DNA of 11,162 nt from Akkermansiaceae bacterium UBA5688 (GCA_002420315.1 DIHU01000032.1:1-11162); one strand, 5' to 3'. Positions 1 through 6,981 are shown, counted from the first letter of the stretch. The notes: a model not told the origin generated them from the letters alone. Numbers and translations: made by a program.

Positions 1-123
1 ATTGGTGGAATGGTGAAGTTTTCCAAAGCAATTAAAGTTTTAAAAAAAGGGCCTCCCGAGGGTGATCCCGAGATTGCAGCGGAGCAGGAAAAAGAATTTC
101 AAAATCATGAGCAAGACGATTAG
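1..123 (+). CDS. C-terminal fragment of an unidentified protein (cut by left edge)
   Basis: Frame 1 is open from the first base to a TAG at 121-123 and gives a 40-residue tail. It is strongly charged: lysine-rich at first, with a KKGPPEGDPE stretch, then acidic and glutamine-rich to the end. The tail overlaps the start of the next gene (ATG at 107) by 17 bases, which suggests translational coupling in one operon. A hydrophilic charged tail like this is common at the cytoplasmic end of transporters, but nothing here identifies a family. An internal ATG at 10 could make it a 37-codon free-standing ORF, though a cut-off longer gene is more likely. Confidence 0.5.
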   Translation: MGGMVKFSKAIKVLKKGPPEGDPEIAAEQEKEFQNHEQDD

Positions 124-1183
124 AGTATTATGTGTTGGCGCGGGTCACATGGGGACTTCCCATGCCCGGGCATACCATGCGATCGATGGGTTTGAGATCT
201 GCGGGATTGTTACCCGTTCTGAGGGGAGCCGTAGGGCACTCAATGAAGATCTCGAAGCAAGCTATCCTGAGTTTGGTGATTATTATGAAGCCCTTGAGGC
301 GACCAAACCGGATGCAGTCTCCATCTCAACCTACCCGGATACCCACGCTGATTTTGCAAATGCAGCGATGGAAGCTGGGGCTGATGTTTTTATCGAAAAG
401 CCTCTTGCTGAAACGGTCGCGGAAGCCGAAGAGATCGTTGCCAAGGCCCGCGAGACTGGACGCAAGTTGGTGATCGGCTATATCCTCCGGCACCACCCTA
501 GTTGGATCAAATTCATTGAGGTCTCTCACAGTCTTGGTAAGCCACTTGTGATGCGGATGAACCTGAATCAGCAGTCGACTGGCGCCAATTGGGAGACGCA
601 TAAAAACTTGATGTCGTCCATTTCTCCTATTGTGGATTGTGGAGTTCACTACGTTGATGTGATGTGCCAAATGACTCGAAGCAAGCCGGTCCGCGTTAGT
701 GGAATTGGAGCCCGCCTGACTGATGAACTTCCAGAAGGGATGGTGAACTATGGCCAGCTACAAGTGACCTTCGAAGATGGAAGCGTTGGTTGGTATGAAG
801 CCGGCTGGGGTCCCATGATGAGCGAAACCGCATTTTTCGTTAAGGACGTCGTTGGTCCGAAAGGCTGTGTTACGATCTCCGCCAAAGATGCGAGTGGGGA
901 GGGAGCTTCAGCGGATGTCGATTCCCACAGCAAGACCGAAGCGTTGAGACTCCATTACAGTGAACTCAATGACGAAGGTCAGTTTGTGAAAGAAGACGAT
1001 TGGATTACCACCGACGATGAGCCGGATCACGACGGATTGTGCTATCGTGAGCAGGAATACTTCCTCAAAGCGATTTTAGAAGATACCGATCTTGGGGACC
1101 ACATGGACGATGCTATCAGCTCTATGCGTATTGTTGCAGCGGCCGATGAAAGCTTTCGCACTGGTAAAACCGTAGAACTCTAA
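107..1183 (+). CDS. Gfo/Idh/MocA family oxidoreductase, cytoplasmic
   Basis: A 358-residue NAD(P)-dependent dehydrogenase of the Gfo/Idh/MocA family, which oxidises or reduces hydroxyl groups of sugars, inositols and related polyols. The N-terminal Rossmann fold shows VLCVGAGHMG (nucleotide loop at residues 11-16). The family EKP motif is at 97-99, where the lysine is the usual catalytic residue. A DxGxHxxD segment (Asp177, Gly179, His181, Asp184) fits the active-site helix of the C-terminal domain. The ATG at 107 was preferred to an upstream GTG at 62 because the family fold begins right after it and the extra 15 residues are basic and unlike the family. There is no signal peptide, unlike the relative at 9244-10560. 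The substrate cannot be read from sequence. The DUF1080 gene 20 bases downstream suggests a role in 3-keto sugar metabolism. Confidence 0.9.
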   Translation: MSKTIRVLCVGAGHMGTSHARAYHAIDGFEICGIVTRSEGSRRALNEDLEASYPEFGDYYEALEATKPDAVSISTYPDTHADFANAAMEAGADVFIEKPLAETVAEAEEIVAKARETGRKLVIGYILRHHPSWIKFIEVSHSLGKPLVMRMNLNQQSTGANWETHKNLMSSISPIVDCGVHYVDVMCQMTRSKPVRVSGIGARLTDELPEGMVNYGQLQVTFEDGSVGWYEAGWGPMMSETAFFVKDVVGPKGCVTISAKDASGEGASADVDSHSKTEALRLHYSELNDEGQFVKEDDWITTDDEPDHDGLCYREQEYFLKAILEDTDLGDHMDDAISSMRIVAAADESFRTGKTVEL

Positions 1184-1203
1184 ACCCCAAAACCTAAAAA
1201 ATT

Positions 1204-1836
1204 ATGAAAGCAATGCTACTGGCAATCGCCACCATCAGCTCCGCCTGCGCGGGGGAATTCGTTGATCTTTTTAACGGCAAGGATTTTGCCAATTGGGGTG
1301 CTGCCGGCAAGGCTGAGCAAGCTGGTTACGAGGTCAAAGATGGCACCATCACTTCGACTCGAAAGTGCCGCGTTCTGAAGACCGAAAAGCAGTATTCCAA
1401 CTATGTCTTACACTTTGAGTTTAAGCTTACTCCAGGAGCAAACAACGGACTTGGGATTCACTACCCAGGTCAAGGCGATGCTGCTTACACTGGTATGGAG
1501 ATCCAGATCCTCGACAACACCCACCCTAAGTATGCTAATCTTAAGGACTTCCAATTCCACGGTGGGCTTTATACCTTAGTGGCTGCCAAGAAAGGTCATC
1601 TCAAGCCGGTTGGTGAGTGGAATAAAGAGGTAGTGACCATCGATGGTGCTAACGTAAAAGTGGAGCTGAATGGCTCGGTTATAATGGAGGCCAACCTCGA
1701 TGACATCAATAAAACCAAGCCGAAGCATCAAGGAGCGAAGCGACGTGAAGGCCATATTGCTTTTTGTGGTCACGGAGACATCGTGAGCTTCAAGAATATC
1801 AAGATTAAAGAGCTTGCTGCTAAAAAGGCGAAGTAG
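1204..1836 (+). CDS. Exported DUF1080 protein (3-keto-disaccharide hydrolase-like)
   Basis: A 210-residue protein with a short signal peptide (hydrophobic residues 4-13, likely cleavage near residue 16) and one DUF1080 domain (PF06439, concanavalin A-like beta-sandwich). Family hallmarks are visible: FVDLFNGKDFANW right after the signal, GLGIHYPG followed by GMEIQILDN in the middle, and a closing GDIVSFKNIKIKEL. Some members of the family hydrolyse 3-keto-glycosides. Whether this one is an enzyme or a carbohydrate-binding module cannot be settled here. It lies 20 bases after the Gfo/Idh/MocA gene, is probably co-transcribed with it, and is followed by a strong terminator. No Shine-Dalgarno is visible before the ATG. 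Cys15 follows Ser-Ser-Ala, so a lipoprotein is possible, but that is a poor lipobox. Confidence 0.88.
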   Translation: MKAMLLAIATISSACAGEFVDLFNGKDFANWGAAGKAEQAGYEVKDGTITSTRKCRVLKTEKQYSNYVLHFEFKLTPGANNGLGIHYPGQGDAAYTGMEIQILDNTHPKYANLKDFQFHGGLYTLVAAKKGHLKPVGEWNKEVVTIDGANVKVELNGSVIMEANLDDINKTKPKHQGAKRREGHIAFCGHGDIVSFKNIKIKELAAKKAK

Positions 1837-1857
1837 CTTTCATTTAGCTAATTTCAG

Positions 1858-1889
1858 ATCCATCGTCACGAGTTGACGGTGGATTTTTT
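1858..1889 (+). terminator. Rho-independent terminator after the DUF1080 gene
   Basis: An 11-bp stem (ATCCATCGTCA at 1858-1868 with TGACGGTGGAT at 1874-1884, one T-G wobble) closes a 5-base loop and is followed by a T run (1884-1889), with more T-rich sequence to 1894. It sits 21 bases after the DUF1080 stop codon. The minus strand has the stem but no U run after it, so it mainly ends plus-strand transcription. It also separates this operon from the convergent arsJ gene, which stops at 1903. Confidence 0.88.
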
Positions 1890-1902
1890 GTTTTCCTTGA
1901 AC

Positions 1903-3132
1903 TTAGGAAACTGGGTTCACACGGTCTCGATTCCGTGGCAGCGCAACGACGGTGGAAGCTGCAATAAGAACGCAAATTGAGCTGGTCCACATGCATCCTG
2001 AAAGTCCGTGCCACTGATAGATGAGGCCGGAAAGCAAGGTTCCAAAAAGTCGGCCGCCGGCGTTGGCCATGTAGTAAAAGCCAACGTTTAGGGCCGCTTT
2101 GTCCGAATCCGAGTAGGCCAAGATGAGGTAGGAATGAAGGGCCGAATTCATAGCGAAGACGATTCCGAAAAGAATGAGTCCTCCGAGGACAGTCTTTGTG
2201 AGATTCCATTCAAATTGCACCCCCACCGCGATAGCAACGGTGACCACGGTGAGGGCAATTCCCCAAGCAAGAGTCGTTGTGGCCGTGCGGCCAACATCGC
2301 CCTTTTTCTTGGCAATGGCGGGAGCGGAGGCTTGCACGATACCGTATCCGATGACCCAGATCGCCATGAAGGACCCGATCGCGGTGAAATCCCAACCGAG
2401 GTGGGCGCTGAGGAAAACGGGGAGGGCCACCACGAACCAAATGTCGCGGGAGGCAAAAAGGAAGAATCGCGCAAAGGACAGGATGTTAATTTCACGTGAT
2501 TTTGAGAAGAGTTCCTTGAATTTCGCCTTCTGTTTCGATCGGCCCAAGTCTCCTTGAAGTCCAAAAATCGAACTGAGCAAAACCAGGCCGAGGGCGATTG
2601 CCATAACCCAAAGGCTCCATTGAAATCCAAGGCTAGCGAGGAGAACTCCACCGAGAAGAAAGCCAACCCCTTTGAGGGCGTTTTTGGATCCGGTGAGGAT
2701 GGCGACCCAGCGGAAGAGCCCGGAATGAGTCTCGGGGTCTTCTTTGGGAAGGAGCACGCGGACTGCGCTCTTTGAGCTCATTTTTGTGAGGTCTTTAGCC
2801 ACACCAGATAGGGCTTGGGTCCCCATGATGTAGCCTACCGCAAGCCAAAGTCCCCAGTTGGGATTGACTAAGGAGAGAAGTATTAGCGAGATGATCTGGA
2901 GAGAAAGCCCGAAGGTGAGAGTGATTTTGAGCCCCTTGTTAGAGGCTAACCAACCTCCGAAAAGGTTGGTTAGAATTCCGCAGAATTCATAGAGGAGGAA
3001 GAGAAAGGCCAGTTGGATCGGGTTAAGCCCCCTTTCATGAAAGTGTAAAAGAACGAGCATTCTCAAAGCGCCATCGGTGAGGGTGAATCCCCAGTAGGCG
3101 GCAGTGACAAGCAGGTAATTCTTGACGTTCAT
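1903..3132 (-). CDS. arsJ: Organoarsenical efflux MFS transporter ArsJ
   Basis: A 409-residue polytopic membrane protein of the major facilitator superfamily, with about 12 hydrophobic segments. It exports 1-arseno-3-phosphoglycerate, the unstable product made by the partner GAPDH; the compound then breaks down outside to arsenate and phosphoglycerate. ArsJ-like features are the N-terminal NYLLVTAAYWGFTLTDGALR, the loop SGVAKDLTKMSSKSAVRVL after the fourth segment, and a central RFFLFASRDIWFVVALPVFL segment. The assignment rests on these and on the adjacent GAPDH and arsR genes. The start codon is 3 bases after the GAPDH stop, so the two are almost certainly co-translated. It ends convergently with the DUF1080 operon. 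Length is normal for the family and no truncation is seen. Confidence 0.93.
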   Translation of the reverse strand: MNVKNYLLVTAAYWGFTLTDGALRMLVLLHFHERGLNPIQLAFLFLLYEFCGILTNLFGGWLASNKGLKITLTFGLSLQIISLILLSLVNPNWGLWLAVGYIMGTQALSGVAKDLTKMSSKSAVRVLLPKEDPETHSGLFRWVAILTGSKNALKGVGFLLGGVLLASLGFQWSLWVMAIALGLVLLSSIFGLQGDLGRSKQKAKFKELFSKSREINILSFARFFLFASRDIWFVVALPVFLSAHLGWDFTAIGSFMAIWVIGYGIVQASAPAIAKKKGDVGRTATTTLAWGIALTVVTVAIAVGVQFEWNLTKTVLGGLILFGIVFAMNSALHSYLILAYSDSDKAALNVGFYYMANAGGRLFGTLLSGLIYQWHGLSGCMWTSSICVLIAASTVVALPRNRDRVNPVS

Positions 3133-3135
3133 CTC

Positions 3136-4143
3136 TTAAAGGGATGAGGCCACGATCTTCGTGAGGTCCATCATTCGATTGGAGTAGCCCCACTCATTAT
3201 CATACCAGACGAGCAATTTAACTTGGGTCCCGTTCACCATCATAGTGGAGAGTGCATCGACAATTCCTGAACGGGGATCGTTGACGTAGTCGGCCGAAAC
3301 TAGAGGTCGTTCCTCGTAGCCGAGAATTCCTTTGAGTTCGCCTTCCGATGCTGTCTTGAGCGCTGCGTTGACTTCTTCGACGGAGCTTTCTTTTTCCAAT
3401 TCGAAGACACAGTCGGTTAGGGACGAGTTGAGCATAGGGACGCGAACAGCCACGCCGTTGAGGCGGCCCTTTAATTCGGGATAAACCATGGTAATGGCGG
3501 TGGCCGATCCAGTGGTTGTCGGGATAAGCGAGTTGATTGCAGAGCGAGCTCGTCTGAGGTCTGGATGAGGAGCATCCACGATGGTCTGGGTGTTGGTGAG
3601 ATCGTGAAGGGTGGTAATCATACCGTGTTTTATACCGAAGGTTTCGTTGATGATCTTGACTACTGGGCCGATGCAATTGGTGGTGCAGGAAGCGGCGGTA
3701 ATGAGGTGGTGTTCGCTGGGCCGATAGAGATGTTCATTACACCCAACCACGATATTGAGGGCGCCGTCCTTGACTGGAGCTGCCACGATGACCTTTTTGA
3801 TCCCCTGATCAAAATAGGGTTGGAGAAGAGCTGGAGTTCTGAATTTGCCAGAGCATTCTAGAACGAGTTCAACTCCTTTTTCACCCCAATCAACGGCACC
3901 TGGGGTGTCGGCTGATGAATAGCTGATGGTTTGCCCATCAATTGTGATCGATTGTTCATCTGCGGTGATTTCGTGATCCCAGCGACCGTGCACGGTATCG
4001 AACTCAAGAAGGTGTGCAGCAGCCTGCGCGTTGGCATGAGGTTCATTGATATGGACAAATTCTAGCTCCTTCGAGTCGAAGGCTGCGCGGAGATCGAGTC
4101 GGCCGATACGGCCAAATCCGTTAATTCCAATTTTTGTAGGCAT
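3136..4143 (-). CDS. ArsJ-associated glyceraldehyde-3-phosphate dehydrogenase
   Basis: A 335-residue GAPDH. The N-terminal IGINGFGRIGR is the NAD-binding motif, SCTTNC places the catalytic cysteine at 153, and TTLHDLTNTQ supplies the catalytic histidine at 180. The C-terminus has the usual VKLLVWYDNEWGYSNRM. In arsenic operons this enzyme uses arsenate in place of phosphate and makes 1-arseno-3-phosphoglycerate for export by ArsJ. Sequence marks of that subgroup, as I recall it, include INE in place of the usual ND after the second strand, HLLEFDTVHGRW, and VDAPHPDLRRARSA where glycolytic enzymes have a VDGP segment. Position between arsR and arsJ supports a dedicated resistance role over glycolysis. 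The ATG at 4143 was chosen because MPTKIGINGFGRIGR begins there. A start at 4215 would overlap arsR and add 24 unrelated residues. The gap from arsR is 17 bases. Confidence 0.93.
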   Translation of the reverse strand: MPTKIGINGFGRIGRLDLRAAFDSKELEFVHINEPHANAQAAAHLLEFDTVHGRWDHEITADEQSITIDGQTISYSSADTPGAVDWGEKGVELVLECSGKFRTPALLQPYFDQGIKKVIVAAPVKDGALNIVVGCNEHLYRPSEHHLITAASCTTNCIGPVVKIINETFGIKHGMITTLHDLTNTQTIVDAPHPDLRRARSAINSLIPTTTGSATAITMVYPELKGRLNGVAVRVPMLNSSLTDCVFELEKESSVEEVNAALKTASEGELKGILGYEERPLVSADYVNDPRSGIVDALSTMMVNGTQVKLLVWYDNEWGYSNRMMDLTKIVASSL

Positions 4144-4160
4144 GATTTTTTTAATACTTG

Positions 4161-4484
4161 TTAAGAAATATTGGGTTTTTTTGGGCAGCAAAGTTCGGGC
4201 CGTCCCTGGCAGCAATCTTCAGTGAGGAATGCCATTAGTTGGGACATTCTCTTATCTTGGAGCCGATACTTGATGGAGCGTCCGTTCTTCTCCGAATCGA
4301 TCAGACCTGCGGTGCTCAATTCCTTGAGGTGGAAAGAAAGGGTGGGTTTGGGAATGTCTAGGGCCCTTGAAAGATCTCCGGCGCAAAGACCATCTGGACT
4401 GTTCTTAGCGAGGAGTCGAAACACTTCTAATCGGGATTCTTGCGCAAGTGCGAACAAAGCAATACTGGCCTCCATTAGTTTCAT
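4161..4484 (-). CDS. arsR: ArsR-family arsenic-responsive repressor
   Basis: A 107-residue winged-helix repressor of the ArsR/SmtB family and the first gene of the operon. The helix-turn-helix spans about residues 36-60 (DLSRALDIPKPTLSFHLKEL), followed by the wing (SEKNGRSIKYRL). The C-terminus carries four cysteines in two pairs, Cys91-Cys92 and Cys99-Cys100, in the string CCQGRPELCC. A C-terminal cysteine site of this general kind binds As(III) in ArsR of Acidithiobacillus ferrooxidans, unlike the helix-embedded ELCVCDL site of plasmid R773 ArsR, which is absent here. By family knowledge, As(III) or Sb(III) binding would release it from the operator. A promoter and a palindrome lie immediately upstream and overlap the start codon. 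Confidence 0.9.
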   Translation of the reverse strand: MKLMEASIALFALAQESRLEVFRLLAKNSPDGLCAGDLSRALDIPKPTLSFHLKELSTAGLIDSEKNGRSIKYRLQDKRMSQLMAFLTEDCCQGRPELCCPKKPNIS

Positions 4485-4500
4485 AATTCTAGAATAATGA
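4481..4500. promoter_or_regulatory. Putative ArsR operator palindrome
   Basis: A 20-base inverted repeat, TCAT-A-ATTCTAGAAT-A-ATGA, is perfect except for one A/A pair in each arm. It covers the -10 box of the arsR promoter and the arsR start codon. A repressor bound here would block RNA polymerase directly, so autoregulation is likely. Binding by this ArsR is inferred, not shown. Confidence 0.6.
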
Positions 4501-4519
4501 AAATAATAAAATAAGTCAA
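4491..4519 (-). promoter_or_regulatory. Sigma-70-type promoter of the arsR-GAPDH-arsJ operon
   Basis: On the minus strand TTGACT (4519-4514) and TATTCT (4496-4491) are separated by exactly 17 bases, all AT-rich. Only 6 bases lie between the -10 box and the arsR ATG (4484-4482), so transcription would start at or next to the A of that ATG. No Shine-Dalgarno precedes the ATG, which fits a leaderless mRNA. Confidence 0.65.
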
Positions 4520-4559
4520 GTGGCGCATTTTGTATTTTTAGCTCTTAGCTACGATCAAG

Positions 4560-4592
4560 GGCCATAGAGCTTGAACCTTAGTTCAAGTGGCC
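4560..4592 (-). terminator. Strong hairpin between the M32 peptidase gene and arsR, possible terminator
   Basis: CTTGAAC (4570-4576) and GTTCAAG (4581-4587) form a perfect 7-bp stem with a CTTA loop. GGCCA (4560-4564) pairs with TGGCC (4588-4592) below it, leaving a 5-base bulge on one side. It lies about 10 bases past the M32 stop codon in the direction of transcription, where a terminator is expected, but no U run follows on either strand. It may stabilise the mRNA 3' end or terminate weakly and so insulate the arsenic operon. Confidence 0.4.
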
Positions 4593-4601
4593 AGTTGAAT
4601 G

Positions 4602-6050
4602 CTATCCAAGCTCATTGGTGAAACGACTACGGAGATGCTGGAGATAGGGTTTGGGATCAGTTTTGGATCCAGTGGCTTGTTCCATTAGATCTTGAGGAAA
4701 GAGATTGGAGCCATGTTTGTGGATGTTCTTTTGCATCCAGCCGAGCAGAGGAAGGAAGTCGCCTTTTATAAAAGCAGAGGAGGTGGACTCATCTTTCATG
4801 GCAGCTTCGAAGAGTTGGGCGGAATTGATATTTCCTAGCGAATAAGTAGCGAAGTATCCGAGTCCACCCATGGACCAGTGGATGTCCTGAAGACAGCCCT
4901 CGGAATCAGTTGTGGGTCTGAAGCCGAAGAGTTTTTCGAATTCGTCATTCCATGCAGCGGGAACATCTGCGACTTCCAGGGCTCCTGCGAGGAGGGCGCG
5001 TTCGAGTTTGAAGCGGAGGAGAATGTGGAGATCGTAAGTGGCTTCGTCAGCTTCGACGCGGACTGGGGAATAAGCGGCACGATTAACAGCGGGGAGGAAT
5101 TCATCGAGCGAGATTTCGCTAAGATGGTCAAATAGCTCTTGGGCGCGGGGATACCATTTTTCCCAAAAGGGGCGGGAACGACCAACGTGATTTTCCCAGA
5201 GGCGTGATTGGGATTCGTGAACGCCAAGGGAGACGGCTTGGCCCGAAGGAAGGTGGAAGTGGGAGGCGGGAAGGCCTTGTTCGTAAAGCCCGTGGCCGGT
5301 TTCGTGCATGACACCGAAGAGCGAAGAAGAGAAGTCGTTATTTTCGTAGCGTGTGGTCAGGCGAACGTCGGCAGGTCCGAGGGTGGTGCAGAAGGGGTGG
5401 GCGGTGGTGTCGATTCGACCTTGGGCAAAGTCGAAGCCGAGAGATTCAGCTATTTCGCGGTTTAAGGTTTGTTGAGCTTCGATCGGGGCGGGGCCGTGAA
5501 GAAAATCGGCGGGGATGACGGATGATTTTTCAACAGCGGCGGCGGCGATTTCTGCGAGCTCGGTATCAATGGATTCAAAGAGGGCGGCAATTTCGCGGGT
5601 TTTAGCTCCACGTTCGTATTCACAAAGAAGAGCGTCGTAGGGTTCATCTTCGAAGCCCCAGTGGTCAGTCTTTTCACGGGCGATTTCGAGGAGCTTGGCA
5701 AGGTGGGGAGCGAAGGTTTGGAATTCGTTTTTTTCGCGAGCCTCGGACCAGGCGGCCTTGGCGAGTGAGGATGTTTCGGAGTCACGTTCTACAAGTTCCT
5801 GTGGCAGCTTGGTGGCTCGTTCGTAGCGGTGGGTGAGTTCGCGTTGGTTGGCAGGATCAAGGGAGGCGAGACCCTCACAAAATTCGTCTGAGGTTTGAAG
5901 CTTGTGGATTTTGCCTTGGAGGTAAGCGAGCTGTTTAGCTCGATGCACGACCGACCGTGTGGGCGAATAGGTTTCTTGGTCCCAACCAAGAGTGGCAGAG
6001 GTCGATGAAAGAAGAGAGATTTCCTGAAGAAGATCTTGGATGTGAGCCAT
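4602..6050 (-). CDS. Metallocarboxypeptidase, family M32 (carboxypeptidase Taq type)
   Basis: A 482-residue cytoplasmic zinc carboxypeptidase that removes C-terminal residues from peptides with broad specificity. The zinc site is complete: HETGH with His249, Glu250 and His253, and the third ligand Glu279 in HESQSR, 30 residues after the first histidine as in other M32 enzymes. The family segment GRIDTTAHPFCT is at about 211-222, and LGWDQETYSP near the N-terminus is also typical. Length is close to the usual 500. There is no signal peptide, as expected. The ATG at 6050 starts directly before the expected N-terminal helix. Its leader holds CCTCCTT next to the start codon and has no Shine-Dalgarno. 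Peptide turnover is its likely role; it is upstream of arsR on the same strand but separated by a hairpin and a separate promoter. Confidence 0.95.
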   Translation of the reverse strand: MAHIQDLLQEISLLSSTSATLGWDQETYSPTRSVVHRAKQLAYLQGKIHKLQTSDEFCEGLASLDPANQRELTHRYERATKLPQELVERDSETSSLAKAAWSEAREKNEFQTFAPHLAKLLEIAREKTDHWGFEDEPYDALLCEYERGAKTREIAALFESIDTELAEIAAAAVEKSSVIPADFLHGPAPIEAQQTLNREIAESLGFDFAQGRIDTTAHPFCTTLGPADVRLTTRYENNDFSSSLFGVMHETGHGLYEQGLPASHFHLPSGQAVSLGVHESQSRLWENHVGRSRPFWEKWYPRAQELFDHLSEISLDEFLPAVNRAAYSPVRVEADEATYDLHILLRFKLERALLAGALEVADVPAAWNDEFEKLFGFRPTTDSEGCLQDIHWSMGGLGYFATYSLGNINSAQLFEAAMKDESTSSAFIKGDFLPLLGWMQKNIHKHGSNLFPQDLMEQATGSKTDPKPYLQHLRSRFTNELG

Positions 6051-6156
6051 AGAAGGAGGTTAACGGATGGTATGAAAAAGGCGAAGGGGATTTCTGGCCT
6101 GGAGATTCGCTGGACGCGTTGTCGTTGGCTTGGTTAAATTGAGATCCCGTAAATTA

Positions 6157-6927
6157 ATGACCGCAAAATTTCAGATTCAGAACCTTATCGAGCAGAGCCA
6201 GACTCGCACGGTTCACCGGGTTCGAGGGAGCGACGGAACTATCTTGAGGCTCACGCGTATTTTATTGGAAGAAGATGACCGTGAGCATCTGAAGCGGTCG
6301 CAGAATCTTCGAGGGGCTTTGGCGGAACTCAAGGCTCTTCGGCACTCGTCTTTAACTGAAGTGCTGGACTGTGGTTTGGATGAAAAAGGAATTCCGTGGG
6401 TGATGTCGCGGTGGGAGAAAGGAAAATTGGTAAGTGAGATTAAAATTGAGGAGCAAGAAATACAGACAGTTTCGAAACATGCCAATCAATTGCTGAATGA
6501 TTTTGGGCGAATGGCGGGGGTGGTAAATTTCGAAACTGCTGAGATTTTTTTTTCCGGAGAGAGTCCTGAAAGCTGTGTCTTTCAAATCGACTATTTCAGA
6601 TGGTTTTCGGATATTGCCGCAGGAATAAGCCCGGGCACGAATTATGATGCCAAAGAGCAAGTTCGTCAGTTGTTGGCGAGCCTAGCGATTAAACAGCTGA
6701 AATTTCCGAAGAAGAAGGAGGAGACCAATCCGATTCCATTCGTTGATGAGCGAAGTCCTGCATTGCGAATTCATGAACCGGTTGGGGAACCATGGTTTGG
6801 ACGCCTGTTGATTTGGCTCTGTTTGATAGGGGCTCTGGTGGCGATCGGTTGGCTAACAGTCGAGGGAATGGGAAGAGTAAGAGAGAATCCAAGAGCGGTG
6901 GACTGGAAAGTCGGAGAACGTCCGTAG
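6157..6927 (+). CDS. Membrane-anchored protein with a kinase-like N-lobe, no catalytic loop
   Basis: A 256-residue protein from the ATG at 6157; a TTG at 6130 would add 9 residues. Residues 1-110 resemble the N-lobe of bacterial Ser/Thr kinases: a TILRLTRI strand like the VAxK strand, a charged helix LAELKALRHSSLTEVLDCG like the family's helix C followed by HPNIVRVLDFG, then IPWVMSRWEKGKLVSEI like the hinge YLVMEYVEGGTL. No HRD, DFG or APE motif follows, so catalysis is unlikely. Near the C-terminus is one membrane segment (WFGRLLIWLCLIGALVAIGWL, about residues 213-233). I infer a pseudokinase-like tail-anchored protein facing the cytoplasm, with the short C-terminal tail outside. The kinase resemblance is by eye only. 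It is divergent from the M32 gene, and the next gene starts 54 bases downstream. Confidence 0.6.
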   Translation: MTAKFQIQNLIEQSQTRTVHRVRGSDGTILRLTRILLEEDDREHLKRSQNLRGALAELKALRHSSLTEVLDCGLDEKGIPWVMSRWEKGKLVSEIKIEEQEIQTVSKHANQLLNDFGRMAGVVNFETAEIFFSGESPESCVFQIDYFRWFSDIAAGISPGTNYDAKEQVRQLLASLAIKQLKFPKKKEETNPIPFVDERSPALRIHEPVGEPWFGRLLIWLCLIGALVAIGWLTVEGMGRVRENPRAVDWKVGERP

Positions 6928-6981
6928 GATTTTCACGCTGTCTTACGAAGAATGATGTAATCTTGAGACGTATTTATTTTC

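Noticed and set aside
62..1183. Longer Gfo/Idh/MocA starting at GTG 62
   Set aside because: The added residues are basic and not family-like, and the region is the coding tail of the upstream gene in another frame.
2134..2666. Overlapping open frames on both strands inside arsJ
   Set aside because: They give low-complexity, charged translations without family features; arsJ on the minus strand explains the region.
3136..4215. Longer GAPDH starting at 4215
   Set aside because: The 24 extra residues do not resemble any GAPDH N-terminus and the region codes for the end of arsR in another frame.
4171..4497. Open frame of 108 codons antisense to arsR
   Set aside because: It is the mirror of a well-supported ArsR protein and shows no domain or start signal of its own.
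4539..4551. Small inverted repeat TAGCT-CTT-AGCTA upstream of the arsR promoter
   Set aside because: Only 5 bp with a 3-base loop, unlike the operator at 4481-4500, and no second copy seen; likely chance.
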